Source: Secundilactobacillus angelensis (lineage in GTDB: Bacteria > Bacillota > Bacilli > Lactobacillales > Lactobacillaceae). Taken from it: DNA of 64,000 bases. A model generated the notes under the pieces. The model saw nothing but the letters and a program-made list of their open reading frames with translations. It searched no databases and was not told where the DNA came from. The DNA lies in NCBI RefSeq assembly GCF_012641075.1, contig NZ_JAAXLJ010000010.1, positions 16,918-80,917 on the forward strand, written 5' to 3'. Of the stretch, positions 49,827-59,579 are shown one piece after another (positions within the stretch are counted from its first letter, which is position 1; each line of letters starts with the position of its first letter). A program made the translations under genes and the position numbers.

Positions 49827-52151
49827 CTAACGCCAATTGATCCGCGCAAGAATTCGTTTACCGACCACTTCTTGAACGATATAGAAAAAGGGATAAACAC
49901 TGACTAGCAGTGGTAAGTAAAACAGTGCCATTTGCCAACTAAAAATGCTTTCCAATGAGAATAGGTTGCCGAAGAAAACAAAAATTAGTGTGAAACAGCC
50001 GCCCATCAGTAGGACTAATGAAATCTTTAACCGATTAAGTGGTCGTGCTACCATCAACAAGGCAACTAAGCACACGGCACCAGTTAGCAGCACCGACAGC
50101 GTGGACGTTTCAGCATAATTTAAATTAAACTGAACCCCACCTACCAGATCAATCAGCAGAATATAAGTTACCACGCAAATTGCCCCTGGGGCAGCAATCA
50201 CCATGACCTGTTTCATAAACTGACCCGAAATGCGTTGATAATTCGGCTCAAGAGCCAAAATAAAAGTTGGAATTCCCACCGTCATTACCGATATGGGGGT
50301 GAGCTGAATCGGCTGGAAGGGATACCCGTTGTTCATAAAGATAAAAATTAGGCTCAAAGCGACTGAATACATCGTTTTAACCAAAAATAGTGAGGCGACC
50401 CGTTCGATGTTGTTCACTACCCGGCGACCTTCATTAAGCACATTGAGCATGGCATCAAAATTAGAATCTACCAGCACAAAGTCGGCGATACTCTTAGCTG
50501 CTTCACTGCCGCTAGCCATCGCAATACCGCAATCAGCTTGCCGTAACGCTAAAATGTCGTTGACACCGTCACCTGTCATGGCAACCGTACGTCCTGCTCG
50601 TTGCCATGCTTTGACCAGTTGCTTCTTTTGGGTAGGGGTTACACGCCCAAAAACAGTGTAATTAGCCACTAACTGATCGTAATCAATGTTATCTCCCAAA
50701 CTGCTCATATCAATTGATTGGGAACAGTTTTTGATGCCTGCTCGAGACGCAATGTTTGCCACCGTTGTCGGGTTATCACCGGAAATAACCTTCAGCACGA
50801 CATCTTGATTTTGGAAATACCGAAACGTTTCAATAGCATTGTCCCGGATTTCGTCCTCAATTAAAATCAATCCAAGGATGGTGACATCACCGAGATTATT
50901 AGCATCCATAACCGAAGTTTGAGCGATACAGAGTACCCGATAGCCATCCACGGCATACCCTTCTATCTGGTTAGCTAAGCTGACAGGAACCTGCTTAAGC
51001 ACAAATTCAGGCGCACCAATCACGTAATTTCCTTGTGAGACACTAACCCCACTCCATTTACGAGCCGAAGAAAACGGGACTACTTTTGTTGGTTGCCAGC
51101 CAGGATCAGGTAAAACGCTACTTAAAGCACGAGCCGTTTCATTATCGTCTCCAATGGCGTTGCTGGTACCGGCGATTAACGCCTTTAATCGATCTAAACT
51201 CTGTCCAGGCAAGGGCACGATTTTACTTAATTGAAGTTTGCCACTGGTAATGGTCCCAGTTTTATCAAGCCCTAATACATCTACTCGTGCTAGTCCCTCA
51301 ATTGCTGGCAACTCCCTAACTAAAACGCGATGACGTGCCAAGTTCATGGCTGAAACTGCCAAAGAAACGGACGTCAATAACACTAAGCCTTCTGGAATCA
51401 TCCCAATCATGGCCGCAGTAGTTCCTAATATCGCCTGATTAATCGTACTGTGGTTGAGTATGCGTGAAACAAACAGTACGGCGCCAAGTGGGACGATTAC
51501 AATCGTTAAAATTTTAATAATACGATTGATCGTGTTCAGAAGCTGACTATTAGAACTTTCTCCTGACTGAACTTCACCTGACAGGGTATTAATGAAGCTT
51601 TTTACACCAACGTGAGTTGCTTGTACAACAGCTTGACCACTCACTAAGAAGCTGCCAGAAACCACCGTATCACCTGCCGTTTTTGCGATTGGTGTTGCCT
51701 CACCGGTAATTTGCGATTCATCAACTTCGATTCCTTTTGTTTCTATAATTAAACCATCTACCGGTAGTTGATCTCCCCGTTGTAAAATCAACAAATCATC
51801 CTGGACGATGGCGTCCTGATGTACTTCAACTACACTATCTGCCCGCCTAATCTCATAAGTTGATTCAGACAGTAAGCTCATTTTATCAATCTGGCGCTTT
51901 GAACGAATTTCCTGAAAAATACCGATGGCTGTATTCACAATGGCAACACCCAAAAACAATTCATTTTTATAGCTGCCAGTGATCAATACGAGGGCGCCGA
52001 GAACCAGGTTGATCAAGTTGAACCAGGTTAACAAATTATCGCGGAAAATCTGTTTAATTGACCGGGTGAGTGACGGTGCAGGTTCATTTTGCTGTCCTGC
52101 ATCGATCCGCTGTTGTACCTGTTCAGCTGTTAGTCCCTTCGCAATCGCCAT
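49827..52151 (-). CDS. Cation-transporting P-type ATPase
   Basis: 774 residues from ATG 52151, eight bases after AAGGTGG. Actuator motif ITGEATP, phosphorylation site LGLDKTGTITSG, hinge TGDGVNDILALRQADCGIAM, and about ten membrane helices. The membrane IPEGL motif (MIGMIPEGLVLLTSV) is that of P2-like pumps such as Ca, Mg or the CtpE/Exp7 group. Heavy-metal Cys motifs are absent. The ion cannot be fixed from sequence; calcium or manganese are reasonable guesses. Confidence 0.9.
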   Translation of the reverse strand: MAIAKGLTAEQVQQRIDAGQQNEPAPSLTRSIKQIFRDNLLTWFNLINLVLGALVLITGSYKNELFLGVAIVNTAIGIFQEIRSKRQIDKMSLLSESTYEIRRADSVVEVHQDAIVQDDLLILQRGDQLPVDGLIIETKGIEVDESQITGEATPIAKTAGDTVVSGSFLVSGQAVVQATHVGVKSFINTLSGEVQSGESSNSQLLNTINRIIKILTIVIVPLGAVLFVSRILNHSTINQAILGTTAAMIGMIPEGLVLLTSVSLAVSAMNLARHRVLVRELPAIEGLARVDVLGLDKTGTITSGKLQLSKIVPLPGQSLDRLKALIAGTSNAIGDDNETARALSSVLPDPGWQPTKVVPFSSARKWSGVSVSQGNYVIGAPEFVLKQVPVSLANQIEGYAVDGYRVLCIAQTSVMDANNLGDVTILGLILIEDEIRDNAIETFRYFQNQDVVLKVISGDNPTTVANIASRAGIKNCSQSIDMSSLGDNIDYDQLVANYTVFGRVTPTQKKQLVKAWQRAGRTVAMTGDGVNDILALRQADCGIAMASGSEAAKSIADFVLVDSNFDAMLNVLNEGRRVVNNIERVASLFLVKTMYSVALSLIFIFMNNGYPFQPIQLTPISVMTVGIPTFILALEPNYQRISGQFMKQVMVIAAPGAICVVTYILLIDLVGGVQFNLNYAETSTLSVLLTGAVCLVALLMVARPLNRLKISLVLLMGGCFTLIFVFFGNLFSLESIFSWQMALFYLPLLVSVYPFFYIVQEVVGKRILARINWR

Positions 52152-52247
52152 GTTCCACGCCACCTTCCGTATCTCTTGATAACATTGTACAAAATTTTGG
52201 CGCCGGTTGGGCGAATCTGCTGATTTCTTTAAAGAAAAGCCAATATT

Positions 52248-52268
52248 TGTAAGCGCTTTTGCTATAAT
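52248..52268 (+). promoter_or_regulatory. cre-like site over the promoter of the aldo-keto reductase gene
   Basis: TGTAAGCGCTTTTG (52248-52261) runs into the -10 box TATAAT (52263-52268). CcpA binding here would block transcription. Confidence 0.6.
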
Positions 52269-52301
52269 GAGAAGGTAGACTTTTAGAGAGGAAGTTATAC
52301 T

Positions 52302-53150
52302 ATGTCCGAAAATACGATTAAGCTGGCAGACGGTAATGAAATGCCGTTGGTCGGCTTTGGAACTTACTTAATTAACACCCAAGAAATGATGGATACCACT
52401 ATTAAAACGGCATTTGACGCAGGCTACCGGCTATTTGACACTGCTCAGCTTTACCGCAATGAAGATCTGTTAGGACAAACGTTGGTGAACCTGCAGATTC
52501 CTCGGGACCAGGTTTTTATCACATCAAAGGTCGCTGAAATCAGTCAAGGCTACGATAATACGATTCAAAGCATTGATGATTCGCTGGCAAGATTAAAAAC
52601 CAATTATCTCGATTTACTGCTGGTTCACTGGCCGGTTCAACAACACTTCTTCGATACCTGGCGAGCACTGGAACAACTGAAAGCAGACGGCAAAGTTAAG
52701 TCTATTGGTGTTTCAAACTACAGTGTGGCCCACCTTGAATTGCTGAAAACACAGGCTAAAGAAATGCCTGTTGTGAACCAAATTGAGCGGCATCCGTACC
52801 TCAACCAGCAGGCATTGGTGGCTTTTGATAAAGCGCACGATATTGTGACCCAAGCTTGGAGTCCCCTGGGGCGTGGTGTCACATTAGATAACGAAATGTT
52901 GAAAAAAATGGCTAATCATCATCACGTTTCTGTCGCCCAGTTGATTTTAAAATGGCACCTGCAAAATGGTGTTGCGGTAATCCCAAAGTCTAAAACACCC
53001 AGCCGCATCATGGAAAATCTGCAACTAGACTTTGAACTATCCGAAGACGAGTCCGGTATGATCGATTTACTCAACCGCAATCAGCGAACTGGCGATGATC
53101 CAGAAATCGTTTATGAGACGGGTAAACAGTATAAAATTTATAAGAAATAG
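52302..53150 (+). CDS. Aldo-keto reductase
   Basis: 282 residues, ATG 52302 after GAGGAAG. TIM-barrel NADPH-dependent oxidoreductase. Catalytic Asp and Tyr in GYRLFDTAQLYRNE, Lys in ITSKVAE, His in LLVHWPVQ; the cofactor end is VIPKSKTPSRIMENL. Resembles 2,5-diketo-gluconate reductase-type enzymes common in lactobacilli. Physiological substrate unknown. Under a cre-like site, so likely glucose-repressed. Confidence 0.92.
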   Translation: MSENTIKLADGNEMPLVGFGTYLINTQEMMDTTIKTAFDAGYRLFDTAQLYRNEDLLGQTLVNLQIPRDQVFITSKVAEISQGYDNTIQSIDDSLARLKTNYLDLLLVHWPVQQHFFDTWRALEQLKADGKVKSIGVSNYSVAHLELLKTQAKEMPVVNQIERHPYLNQQALVAFDKAHDIVTQAWSPLGRGVTLDNEMLKKMANHHHVSVAQLILKWHLQNGVAVIPKSKTPSRIMENLQLDFELSEDESGMIDLLNRNQRTGDDPEIVYETGKQYKIYKK

Positions 53151-53155
53151 ACAGC

Positions 53156-53189
53156 AAAAGGCGCACCGAAAAATTTCGGTGCGCCTTTA
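53156..53189. terminator. Terminator between convergent genes
   Basis: AAAGGCGCACCGAAA with TTTCGGTGCGCCTTT, perfect 15-bp stem. Confidence 0.9.
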
Positions 53190-53220
53190 TTAGTGGATGC
53201 AATCAAATACAACTTAATCT

Positions 53221-53646
53221 TTAGTCAATATCAATGTGGTGACTGTCCTGTTTGTCTTCTGTCATCTTTGGCAGAGTTAACTTGAGAATGCCGCCATCAT
53301 AGGTTGCCTTAACGCTTTCTTCATCAACACCTGGCAGATAGAAGCTGCGAGTGATATTGCTTGAGCTGCGTTCTTGACGAAGAACGCGACCCTTTTCATC
53401 TTTATCTTCTTTTTCCAGGTTATGAACAGCATTGATCCGCAGCGTATTGTCACGATAATCAATGTGAATGCCATCTTTCTTGAATCCTGGTAGTTCAGCA
53501 GCAACTTCATAACTCTTGTCGGTTTCTTTAATATCAGTCTTCATTTCATCATTGTTAAAGAACTTCTTTCCAAAGTTACCAAAGTCGCTGAAGAAGTTCA
53601 TTGGATCCAAATCGTTAAAGTTTCTGTTTGCTAAGTAGTTAGCCAT
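53221..53646 (-). CDS. Small heat shock protein, Hsp20/alpha-crystallin family
   Basis: 141 residues. Alpha-crystallin core with ETDKSYEVAAELPGFKKDGI, SSSNITRSFYLPGVD, then GGILKLTLPK. N-terminal DPMNFFSDFGNF region typical of lactobacillus Hsp18/19 proteins. ATG 53646 after AAAGGGG. Upstream carries both a CtsR-type box and a perfect CIRCE element, so it is likely under two heat-shock repressors. ATP-independent holdase. Confidence 0.95.
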   Translation of the reverse strand: MANYLANRNFNDLDPMNFFSDFGNFGKKFFNNDEMKTDIKETDKSYEVAAELPGFKKDGIHIDYRDNTLRINAVHNLEKEDKDEKGRVLRQERSSSNITRSFYLPGVDEESVKATYDGGILKLTLPKMTEDKQDSHHIDID

Positions 53647-53731
53647 AGTACAAAACCCCTTTCAGAATTTTAAACTAAGGTCAGTGGACAAGTGGTTCTT
53701 ATTTCCTTACCAACCTTACATTGTATATATT

Positions 53732-53748
53732 AGTCAGTATTGGTCAGG
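53732..53748 (-). promoter_or_regulatory. CtsR-like box
   Basis: AGTCAGTATTGGTCAGG matches the tandem GGTCA heptad pattern of CtsR operators, about 90 bases before hsp20. Confidence 0.6.
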
Positions 53749-53759
53749 AATGCAAGAAT

Positions 53760-53786
53760 TTAGCACTCAAATATCGAGAGTGCTAA
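53760..53786 (-). promoter_or_regulatory. CIRCE element (HrcA operator)
   Basis: TTAGCACTC, nine bases, GAGTGCTAA: a perfect match to the HrcA operator consensus. It lies about 115 bases before hsp20. Confidence 0.95.
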
Positions 53787-53937
53787 AAATAATTCTTAAT
53801 TACCGGTACAACACCCTTTCGTAAAAGAGTTTATATAGCAGAACAAAATTTGAACTAACTCATACTTACCGAGATAATTAAAGGTCAAACTTTTTAAACA
53901 TCAGAATAATCAAATATACAGCGAAATCTTGCAACAA

Positions 53938-53976
53938 AATAAGGATCCAAATTCAATTCAGAATTTGGACCCTTAT
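53938..53976 (-). terminator. Terminator of the Fe-dependent dehydrogenase gene
   Basis: AAGGGTCCAAATTC with GAATTTGGATCCTT and a T-rich minus-strand tail. Confidence 0.8.
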
Positions 53977-53996
53977 AGATTAATATCTAAGTTAAA

Positions 53997-55166
53997 TTAC
54001 TGTTGATCGTAAGCTTCTTGGAACAACTTAACGATGTCTTCTTTAGTCCCCTTACGTGGGTTAGAGAAGGCGTTACCATCCTTCAAAGCGTTCTCCGCCA
54101 TCAATTCAAAGTCTTCTGGCTTTGCACCGATTGACTTGATTGAACGTGGGATATTGACATCGTCACACATCTGACGCATTGCTTTAATTGAAAGTTCTGC
54201 GGCGTCACGGGTTGATAAACCATCAGTATTTTCACCCATGGCCTTAGCTAATTCAGCAAACCGTTCTGGGCAAGCTGGAATGTTGTACTTTTCAACGATT
54301 GGTAACAACATTGCGCAGCAGACACCATGAGGGGCATCGTATTGGCCACCTAATTGGTGAGCCATAGCGTGAACGTAGCCTAAGTCAGCGTTGTTGAAAG
54401 CCATCCCACCAAGCATTTCAGCTTCAACCATCTTGGTACGAGCTTCAAGGTTGTGACCGTTTGAAACGGCTTCACGAAGGCTTTCTTCGACTAGCTTAAT
54501 CGCTTCGATACATTGACCATCGGTAATATCGTTACGGTTGGTTGAAACGTATGGTTCGATTGATTGAACGAAAGTATCCATACCAGTTGCGGCAGTTAAT
54601 CCCTTTGGTACGTCCAGTTCGAGCATAGGATCATTAAAGGAAACCAGTGGAACGTTACGCCATGAAACAACAACAAACTTCAGCTTAGTTTCTTCGTTAG
54701 TAATGACACAGTGACGGGTTAATTCTGAAGCAGTCCCGGCAGTGGTGTTAACAGCCATCAGTGGAGGTAATGGGTTTTCGAGGGTTTCAATCCCAGCCAA
54801 CTTGGTGATGTCATCACCGTTAGTTAAGATAATCCCAGTTCCTTTACCACAATCATGAGAAGAACCACCACCGATGGTGATGATACTGTCACAGTTGTTG
54901 TCTAAGTATACTTTCTTAGCAGCTTGAATATTACGAACTTTCGGGTTAGGTTCAACACCATCAAAAATAACGTACTTCACGCCAGCAGCATCCAAGGAAG
55001 CTAATGTCTGGGCAACAGGACCGTTATCCATGCCTTCCAAAACCTTATCAGTTACGATTAAAGGCGTCTTCATATTCAACATCTTGGCACGGTCACCAAT
55101 CTTTTTGATAACACCCTTACCAAAGAAGTTGACACTTGGCATTAAGAAATCAAAGTTTTCCTTCAT
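53997..55166 (-). CDS. Iron-containing alcohol dehydrogenase, likely 1,3-propanediol dehydrogenase
   Basis: 389 residues from ATG 55166 (AGGAG upstream; the longer frame is not family-like). Group III metal dehydrogenase: IGGGSSHDCGKGTGII nucleotide loop, NTTAGTASELTRH, metal-binding His in HAMAHQLGGQYDAPHG. Whole-length resemblance to lactobacillus 1,3-propanediol:NAD oxidoreductases, which reduce 3-hydroxypropionaldehyde made from glycerol and so reoxidise NADH. No glycerol dehydratase is in the window. A cre-like site precedes it. Confidence 0.88.
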   Translation of the reverse strand: MKENFDFLMPSVNFFGKGVIKKIGDRAKMLNMKTPLIVTDKVLEGMDNGPVAQTLASLDAAGVKYVIFDGVEPNPKVRNIQAAKKVYLDNNCDSIITIGGGSSHDCGKGTGIILTNGDDITKLAGIETLENPLPPLMAVNTTAGTASELTRHCVITNEETKLKFVVVSWRNVPLVSFNDPMLELDVPKGLTAATGMDTFVQSIEPYVSTNRNDITDGQCIEAIKLVEESLREAVSNGHNLEARTKMVEAEMLGGMAFNNADLGYVHAMAHQLGGQYDAPHGVCCAMLLPIVEKYNIPACPERFAELAKAMGENTDGLSTRDAAELSIKAMRQMCDDVNIPRSIKSIGAKPEDFELMAENALKDGNAFSNPRKGTKEDIVKLFQEAYDQQ

Positions 55167-55236
55167 GATTGACACTCCTATTTTAAGATTATATGTTACG
55201 GAATTCACTTTAAATGTTAACACCTATGTTATGTAG

Positions 55237-55250
55237 TGTAAACGTTTAAT
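55237..55250. promoter_or_regulatory. cre-like site upstream of the propanediol-type dehydrogenase
   Basis: TGTAAACGTTTAAT fits the CcpA element pattern, 70 bases before the start codon. Confidence 0.5.
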
Positions 55251-55410
55251 TTTGCACTTAGTTCAACCTTAAGAAGCAGTTAGCATCCTGTTATAACAAC
55301 ATTCCAGAGAGCTTAGTAAACATTTTTCACAAATCTGGGCATTTTCTGATTTATTTCGCAACGTTCATCAAATACGCGCTTAACTTCACAAACAATTCTG
55401 AGTGTAAATT

Positions 55411-55437
55411 AAAAGCCCCACCAAAAAGTGAGGCTTG
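55411..55437 (-). terminator. Terminator after the 127-residue protein gene
   Basis: AAGCCTCAC with GTGGGGCTTTT on the minus strand. Confidence 0.75.
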
Positions 55438-55442
55438 AGAAA

Positions 55443-55826
55443 TTAATTCGTAATATTATGTTCGATTTCATCCAAGTGACCATTGATGATCTTTTCATCT
55501 AACACTTCACCCAACTTTTGAAGTGCATCGTTACGGGTCTTAACTTGATCCATATCGAAGATGATGTCAGCAATATCACCGCCGGCAAAATCAAAATCTT
55601 CGTGGTAGATGTAGCGACCAGCATTCTTACCGTTGAAGTACTTGTCGACTGCTTCTCCCAAACCATAAGCCCAATCCAAATCTTTCATTTCTGGAATATC
55701 CTTACGGGTGACATAACCTTGTTTGGCAATCAGGTCGGCAGCCTTTTGAATCATTTCATCAGTATATTCAAAAGCCGGCTTGGTTGTTTCAGCTTTCTTA
55801 TCCTTATCTGCACTTTTTGTTGCCAT
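55443..55826 (-). CDS. Small acidic protein of unknown function
   Basis: 127 residues from ATG 55826, AAAGGAG upstream. Lys/Glu-rich start, then a helical domain (YTDEMIQKAADLIAKQGYVT) and aromatic centre (GRYIYHEDFDFAGGDIADI). Cytoplasmic. No family recognised. Its own terminator and ribosome site argue for a real gene. Confidence 0.65.
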   Translation of the reverse strand: MATKSADKDKKAETTKPAFEYTDEMIQKAADLIAKQGYVTRKDIPEMKDLDWAYGLGEAVDKYFNGKNAGRYIYHEDFDFAGGDIADIIFDMDQVKTRNDALQKLGEVLDEKIINGHLDEIEHNITN

Positions 55827-56063
55827 AACTAAGATCTCCTTTTGATTTGTGTTGCAATTTTATTTTAGCACTATTTGCCAAATAATGGTTAATAACCCAC
55901 TTTAAATACCGAAGTGATGCGGTCTATAGTCGTAAAACGTCCTTTGTTACTCAACGTCATCAAAGCGTGAACTGCTATTCACCATCCCCGGCTAATTCAT
56001 GGTAAAATTAGTTATGTATCCGCTAACATTTATAAAAACGATTTTTAAAAAGGAAGTTATTAT

Positions 56064-57965
56064 ATGGCAGACGAAAAGCAAACATTTAAACCAGGCAAAT
56101 ACACCGTCTCAGCTAAAGGCCATAACGGAACGTTTCCGATGGATGTCACTTTTTCAGAAGACCGAATCGAATCAATTAATATTGATAATAAAACTGAAAC
56201 TGCTGGCATCAGTGACGTCGTTTATGATCGGATCCCCGACGCAATTGTTGATGGTCAAACATTGAACGTCGATGCCGTTACAGGGGCTTCAGAAACTAGC
56301 CATGGCATTTTAAGCGGGGTTGCTGAAGCCGTTGAAAAGGCTGGCGGCAACGCTCAGGAGTGGCAACACCGCGATAAGTACACGCCAAAGGTTGCTGAGA
56401 ACAGTGATCTGCAAACTGATGTCGTAATCATTGGAGGTGGTGGAGCAGGTTTAGCCGCCGCCGCAACGGTACTGGATCAGGGACGCAAAGTAGTCCTATT
56501 AGAAAAAGCCCCCGCATTGGGTGGCAACACCGTACGAGCAGGTGGCCCGATGAACGCTGCTGATCCTGATTGGCAAAATACCTTTGACGCTTTACCTGGA
56601 GAACACGAAACACTCCAAAAGCTACTTGATATGAACATGGACGATATCGATCCTGAATATCAGGCTGACTTTAAAACTTTGCAGTCACAAATCAAAGCCT
56701 ACTTTGATAACACCAAAGATAATCAGCCTTACCTTTTTGATTCGGTAGAACTTCATCGAATCCAAACTTACTTGGGCGGTAAACGAACTGATTTAAAGGG
56801 TAACAGCATATACGGTGATTACAAACTGGTCAAAACCTTGACTGATAATGCATTAGCATCACAAAAATGGTTGGCAAAAATCGGCGTTGAATTTGATACT
56901 TCACAGGTGACGATGCCCGTTGGTGCGCTTTGGCGTCGCGGTCACAAACCAGTTGAAACTGCCGGTTATGCCTATATCTCAGCACTTAGCGCATACGTTA
57001 AGCATAATGGTGGTACGATTCTCACCGATAGCCCAGTCACTCGGTTGCTTTACGCTAAGGGCCATATCGATGGCGTCTTGGTAGAAAAGCCAGGCGACCA
57101 TACCTTTACGGTGCAAGCCAAGGCCGTCATTTTAACTTCGGGTGGCTTTGGTGCCAATACCCCACTTGTGCAGAAATATAACACTGCTTGGAACAACATT
57201 GATGATGACATCGCCACTACTAATGCCCCCACGATCACTGGCGATGGTATCAAATTAGGACGACAAGCTCACGCAGGAGTTACTGGCATGGGCTTCATTC
57301 AAATGATGCCAGTATCAGATCCGAAAACTGGTGAGATTTTCTCTGGTATTCAATGCCCGCCCGCAAACTTTTTGATGGTTAATCAACAAGGTAAGCGGTT
57401 CGTGAATGAATTTGCGGAACGCGACGTCTTGGCCAAAGCCGCATTCGATAATGGTGGCCTCTTCTACCTAATTGCTGACAATGAAATCAAGAAGACGGCG
57501 TACAATACCAGTGATGACCAGCTGGAACAGCAAGTTCAAGATGGCCGACTCTTTAAAGCGGACACTTTAGCTGATTTAGCTACTCAAATTGGTGTGGATC
57601 CTAAAACTCTGGAAGATACAGTCCGAACTTATAATTCTTACGTCGATAAGGGTCAGGACCCTGATTTCGGCAAGACAGTCTTTGACTTGAAAGTTGAAAA
57701 AGCACCGTTCTATGCCACACCACGGAAACCAGCCATTCACCACACGATGGGTGGTTTAACAATCGATGATGGGGCTCACGTCCTAGATGAAGATGGTAAA
57801 CAAATCAGCGGTCTTTACGCGGCTGGCGAAGTTGCTGGCGGCCTTCACGCTGGTAATCGACTTGGTGGTAATTCACTGGCTGATATCTTCACTTTTGGGC
57901 CAATTGCCGCTAAGTCAGCTGTCAATGAGATTGTTGATACGGTCACATCCGCATCCGTTCATTAA
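56064..57965 (+). CDS. Fumarate reductase flavoprotein with N-terminal FMN-binding domain
   Basis: 633 residues. Residues 1-90: FMN-binding domain with the covalent flavin site [10 protein letters not shown] (Thr, flavinylated by ApbE in this family). Residues about 118-630: FAD flavoprotein with [32 protein letters not shown], and the C-terminal [10 protein letters not shown] and [20 protein letters not shown]. No heme motif and no signal peptide, so a soluble, NADH-linked or quinone-independent fumarate reductase type. Likely an electron sink turning fumarate to succinate; related urocanate or acrylate reductases cannot be excluded. Confidence 0.93.
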   Translation: MADEKQTFKPGKYTVSAKGHNGTFPMDVTFSEDRIESINIDNKTETAGISDVVYDRIPDAIVDGQTLNVDAVTGASETSHGILSGVAEAVEKAGGNAQEWQHRDKYTPKVAENSDLQTDVVIIGGGGAGLAAAATVLDQGRKVVLLEKAPALGGNTVRAGGPMNAADPDWQNTFDALPGEHETLQKLLDMNMDDIDPEYQADFKTLQSQIKAYFDNTKDNQPYLFDSVELHRIQTYLGGKRTDLKGNSIYGDYKLVKTLTDNALASQKWLAKIGVEFDTSQVTMPVGALWRRGHKPVETAGYAYISALSAYVKHNGGTILTDSPVTRLLYAKGHIDGVLVEKPGDHTFTVQAKAVILTSGGFGANTPLVQKYNTAWNNIDDDIATTNAPTITGDGIKLGRQAHAGVTGMGFIQMMPVSDPKTGEIFSGIQCPPANFLMVNQQGKRFVNEFAERDVLAKAAFDNGGLFYLIADNEIKKTAYNTSDDQLEQQVQDGRLFKADTLADLATQIGVDPKTLEDTVRTYNSYVDKGQDPDFGKTVFDLKVEKAPFYATPRKPAIHHTMGGLTIDDGAHVLDEDGKQISGLYAAGEVAGGLHAGNRLGGNSLADIFTFGPIAAKSAVNEIVDTVTSASVH

Positions 57966-58129
57966 AACGACGCCAGGGTTTCCACAAACGCCAACCAAGT
58001 TTATCAATTAAGTCCTCTTTGAAATAGATTCCACTAATTTCCCTGAGAAGTTAAAAAAGAGACCGACAAGCGTTATAATGGAGAGTAAACTCTAAATGTT
58101 GATTTTATTATGAAATGAGGAATGAATTC

Positions 58130-59500
58130 TTGGATAGTGGTCAGATAATTATCAATTTGATTGTCATATTAATCACTTTCTTCATCGCAGCCTTTTTTGT
58201 TGCTTGCGAATTTGCTTTAGTACAATCTCGGCCAAGTGCCCTTGAAGAGGCTCTGGAAAATGGAGAAGGATCCAAAAAGAGATTAACCCGTTCATTAAAA
58301 ATGGTCACTAATCTGAACGAGTATCTTTCAACCACTCAAGTGGGTGTTTCTGTCGCAGGGATCATTTTAGGTTGGTTAGGTGAATCGACAATTTCGACGA
58401 TTCTGCTTGATCTGCTGAACATTACGCATACCAATCCAGGCGGTGCCACAGCACACGCCATTGGTGCCGTGTTTGGTGTGCTCTTGTTGACTTATCTTGA
58501 AGTGGTCTTCACAGAAATCGTGCCCAAAAACATTTCAATCGACATGCCAATGAAGGTCTTACGTTACGTGACAACACCACTACATTATTGTCACATCTTG
58601 TTCTATCCCTTTGTTTGGCTGCTCAATATCTCCGCTAATGGGGTCGTCAAACTGCTGGGTCTGCCCGTTGCCAACGAGAGTGAAGAAGTCTTTTCACAGG
58701 CTGAAATTCTGAGTTTATCCCGGAATGCCGTTGCTGGTGGTGAACTAGAGAAAAACGACTACGTTTACATGCAGCGTGCATTTGAATTAAACGATAAAGT
58801 TGCTAAGGATATTATGATTGATCGGACTGCCTTAGTCGTCATCGATATCACGGCAAACGTTAAAGAAGCCATCAACATGTACTTGCAGGAACGATTTTCT
58901 CGCCTGCCAGTAGTGGCTGATGGTGACAAGGATAAAATATTAGGCTACGTTTACAACTACGACTTGATTCGCCAGCAGCAAGTTGACCCGACGATTCATA
59001 TTGATCGCTTGTTGCGTCACATTTCAACGACACCCGAATCAACACCAATCACGCAGGTTCTGCAGCAAATGATCCGTAAGCAGACCCCAATCGTGGTGGT
59101 GGTTGATGAATATGGTGGGACATCTGGAATCATTACTGATAAGGATATCTATGAAGAACTGTTTGGAACCGTTCATGATGAAATCGATGATTCTTCAAAC
59201 GAAGATATCTTCAAGCAGCCTAATGGGACTTATCAAGTGAGTGGTAAGATGACTACTTATGATTTCGAGCGCTACTTTGACGTTGATATCAAAGAATTCG
59301 AAACTAACGACGTGGTTACGCTTGCTGGCTCGATCTTGGATAATCATCCTAATATTAAGCAAGGAACAGTACTTCACATTGATAATTTTGATTTCAAAGT
59401 TGTTGATTACGAAAACTCGTTTATTAACTGGTTTGAAGTCACTGTCAATGAACCAGCGCCTGAAAAGAACGACGCAGATTCAGAAGATAACGATGAATAA
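58130..59500 (+). CDS. CNNM/CorC-type membrane protein (DUF21 plus CBS domains)
   Basis: 456 residues from TTG 58130: GAGG at 58117-58120 fits this start, while the in-frame ATG at 58115 has no ribosome site. Three or four membrane helices in the DUF21 domain (about 5-190), a CBS pair (about 210-330: DIMIDRTALVVID, RFSRLPVVADGD, VVVVDEYGGTSGIIT), and a C-terminal CorC/HlyC transporter-associated domain (about 360-440). Members influence magnesium or cobalt transport and are often called hemolysins without proof. Single gene with terminator. Confidence 0.9.
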   Translation: MDSGQIIINLIVILITFFIAAFFVACEFALVQSRPSALEEALENGEGSKKRLTRSLKMVTNLNEYLSTTQVGVSVAGIILGWLGESTISTILLDLLNITHTNPGGATAHAIGAVFGVLLLTYLEVVFTEIVPKNISIDMPMKVLRYVTTPLHYCHILFYPFVWLLNISANGVVKLLGLPVANESEEVFSQAEILSLSRNAVAGGELEKNDYVYMQRAFELNDKVAKDIMIDRTALVVIDITANVKEAINMYLQERFSRLPVVADGDKDKILGYVYNYDLIRQQQVDPTIHIDRLLRHISTTPESTPITQVLQQMIRKQTPIVVVVDEYGGTSGIITDKDIYEELFGTVHDEIDDSSNEDIFKQPNGTYQVSGKMTTYDFERYFDVDIKEFETNDVVTLAGSILDNHPNIKQGTVLHIDNFDFKVVDYENSFINWFEVTVNEPAPEKNDADSEDNDE

Positions 59501-59521
59501 CTGAACTTAAATCTCTGTACA

Positions 59522-59555
59522 CAAAAGGCACTAATCCACGGATTAGTGCCTTTTG
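59522..59555. terminator. Bidirectional terminator between convergent genes
   Basis: AAAAGGCACTAATC with GATTAGTGCCTTTT, perfect 14-bp stem. Confidence 0.9.
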
Positions 59556-59579
59556 AATACTAAAAATTACATTTAACAA

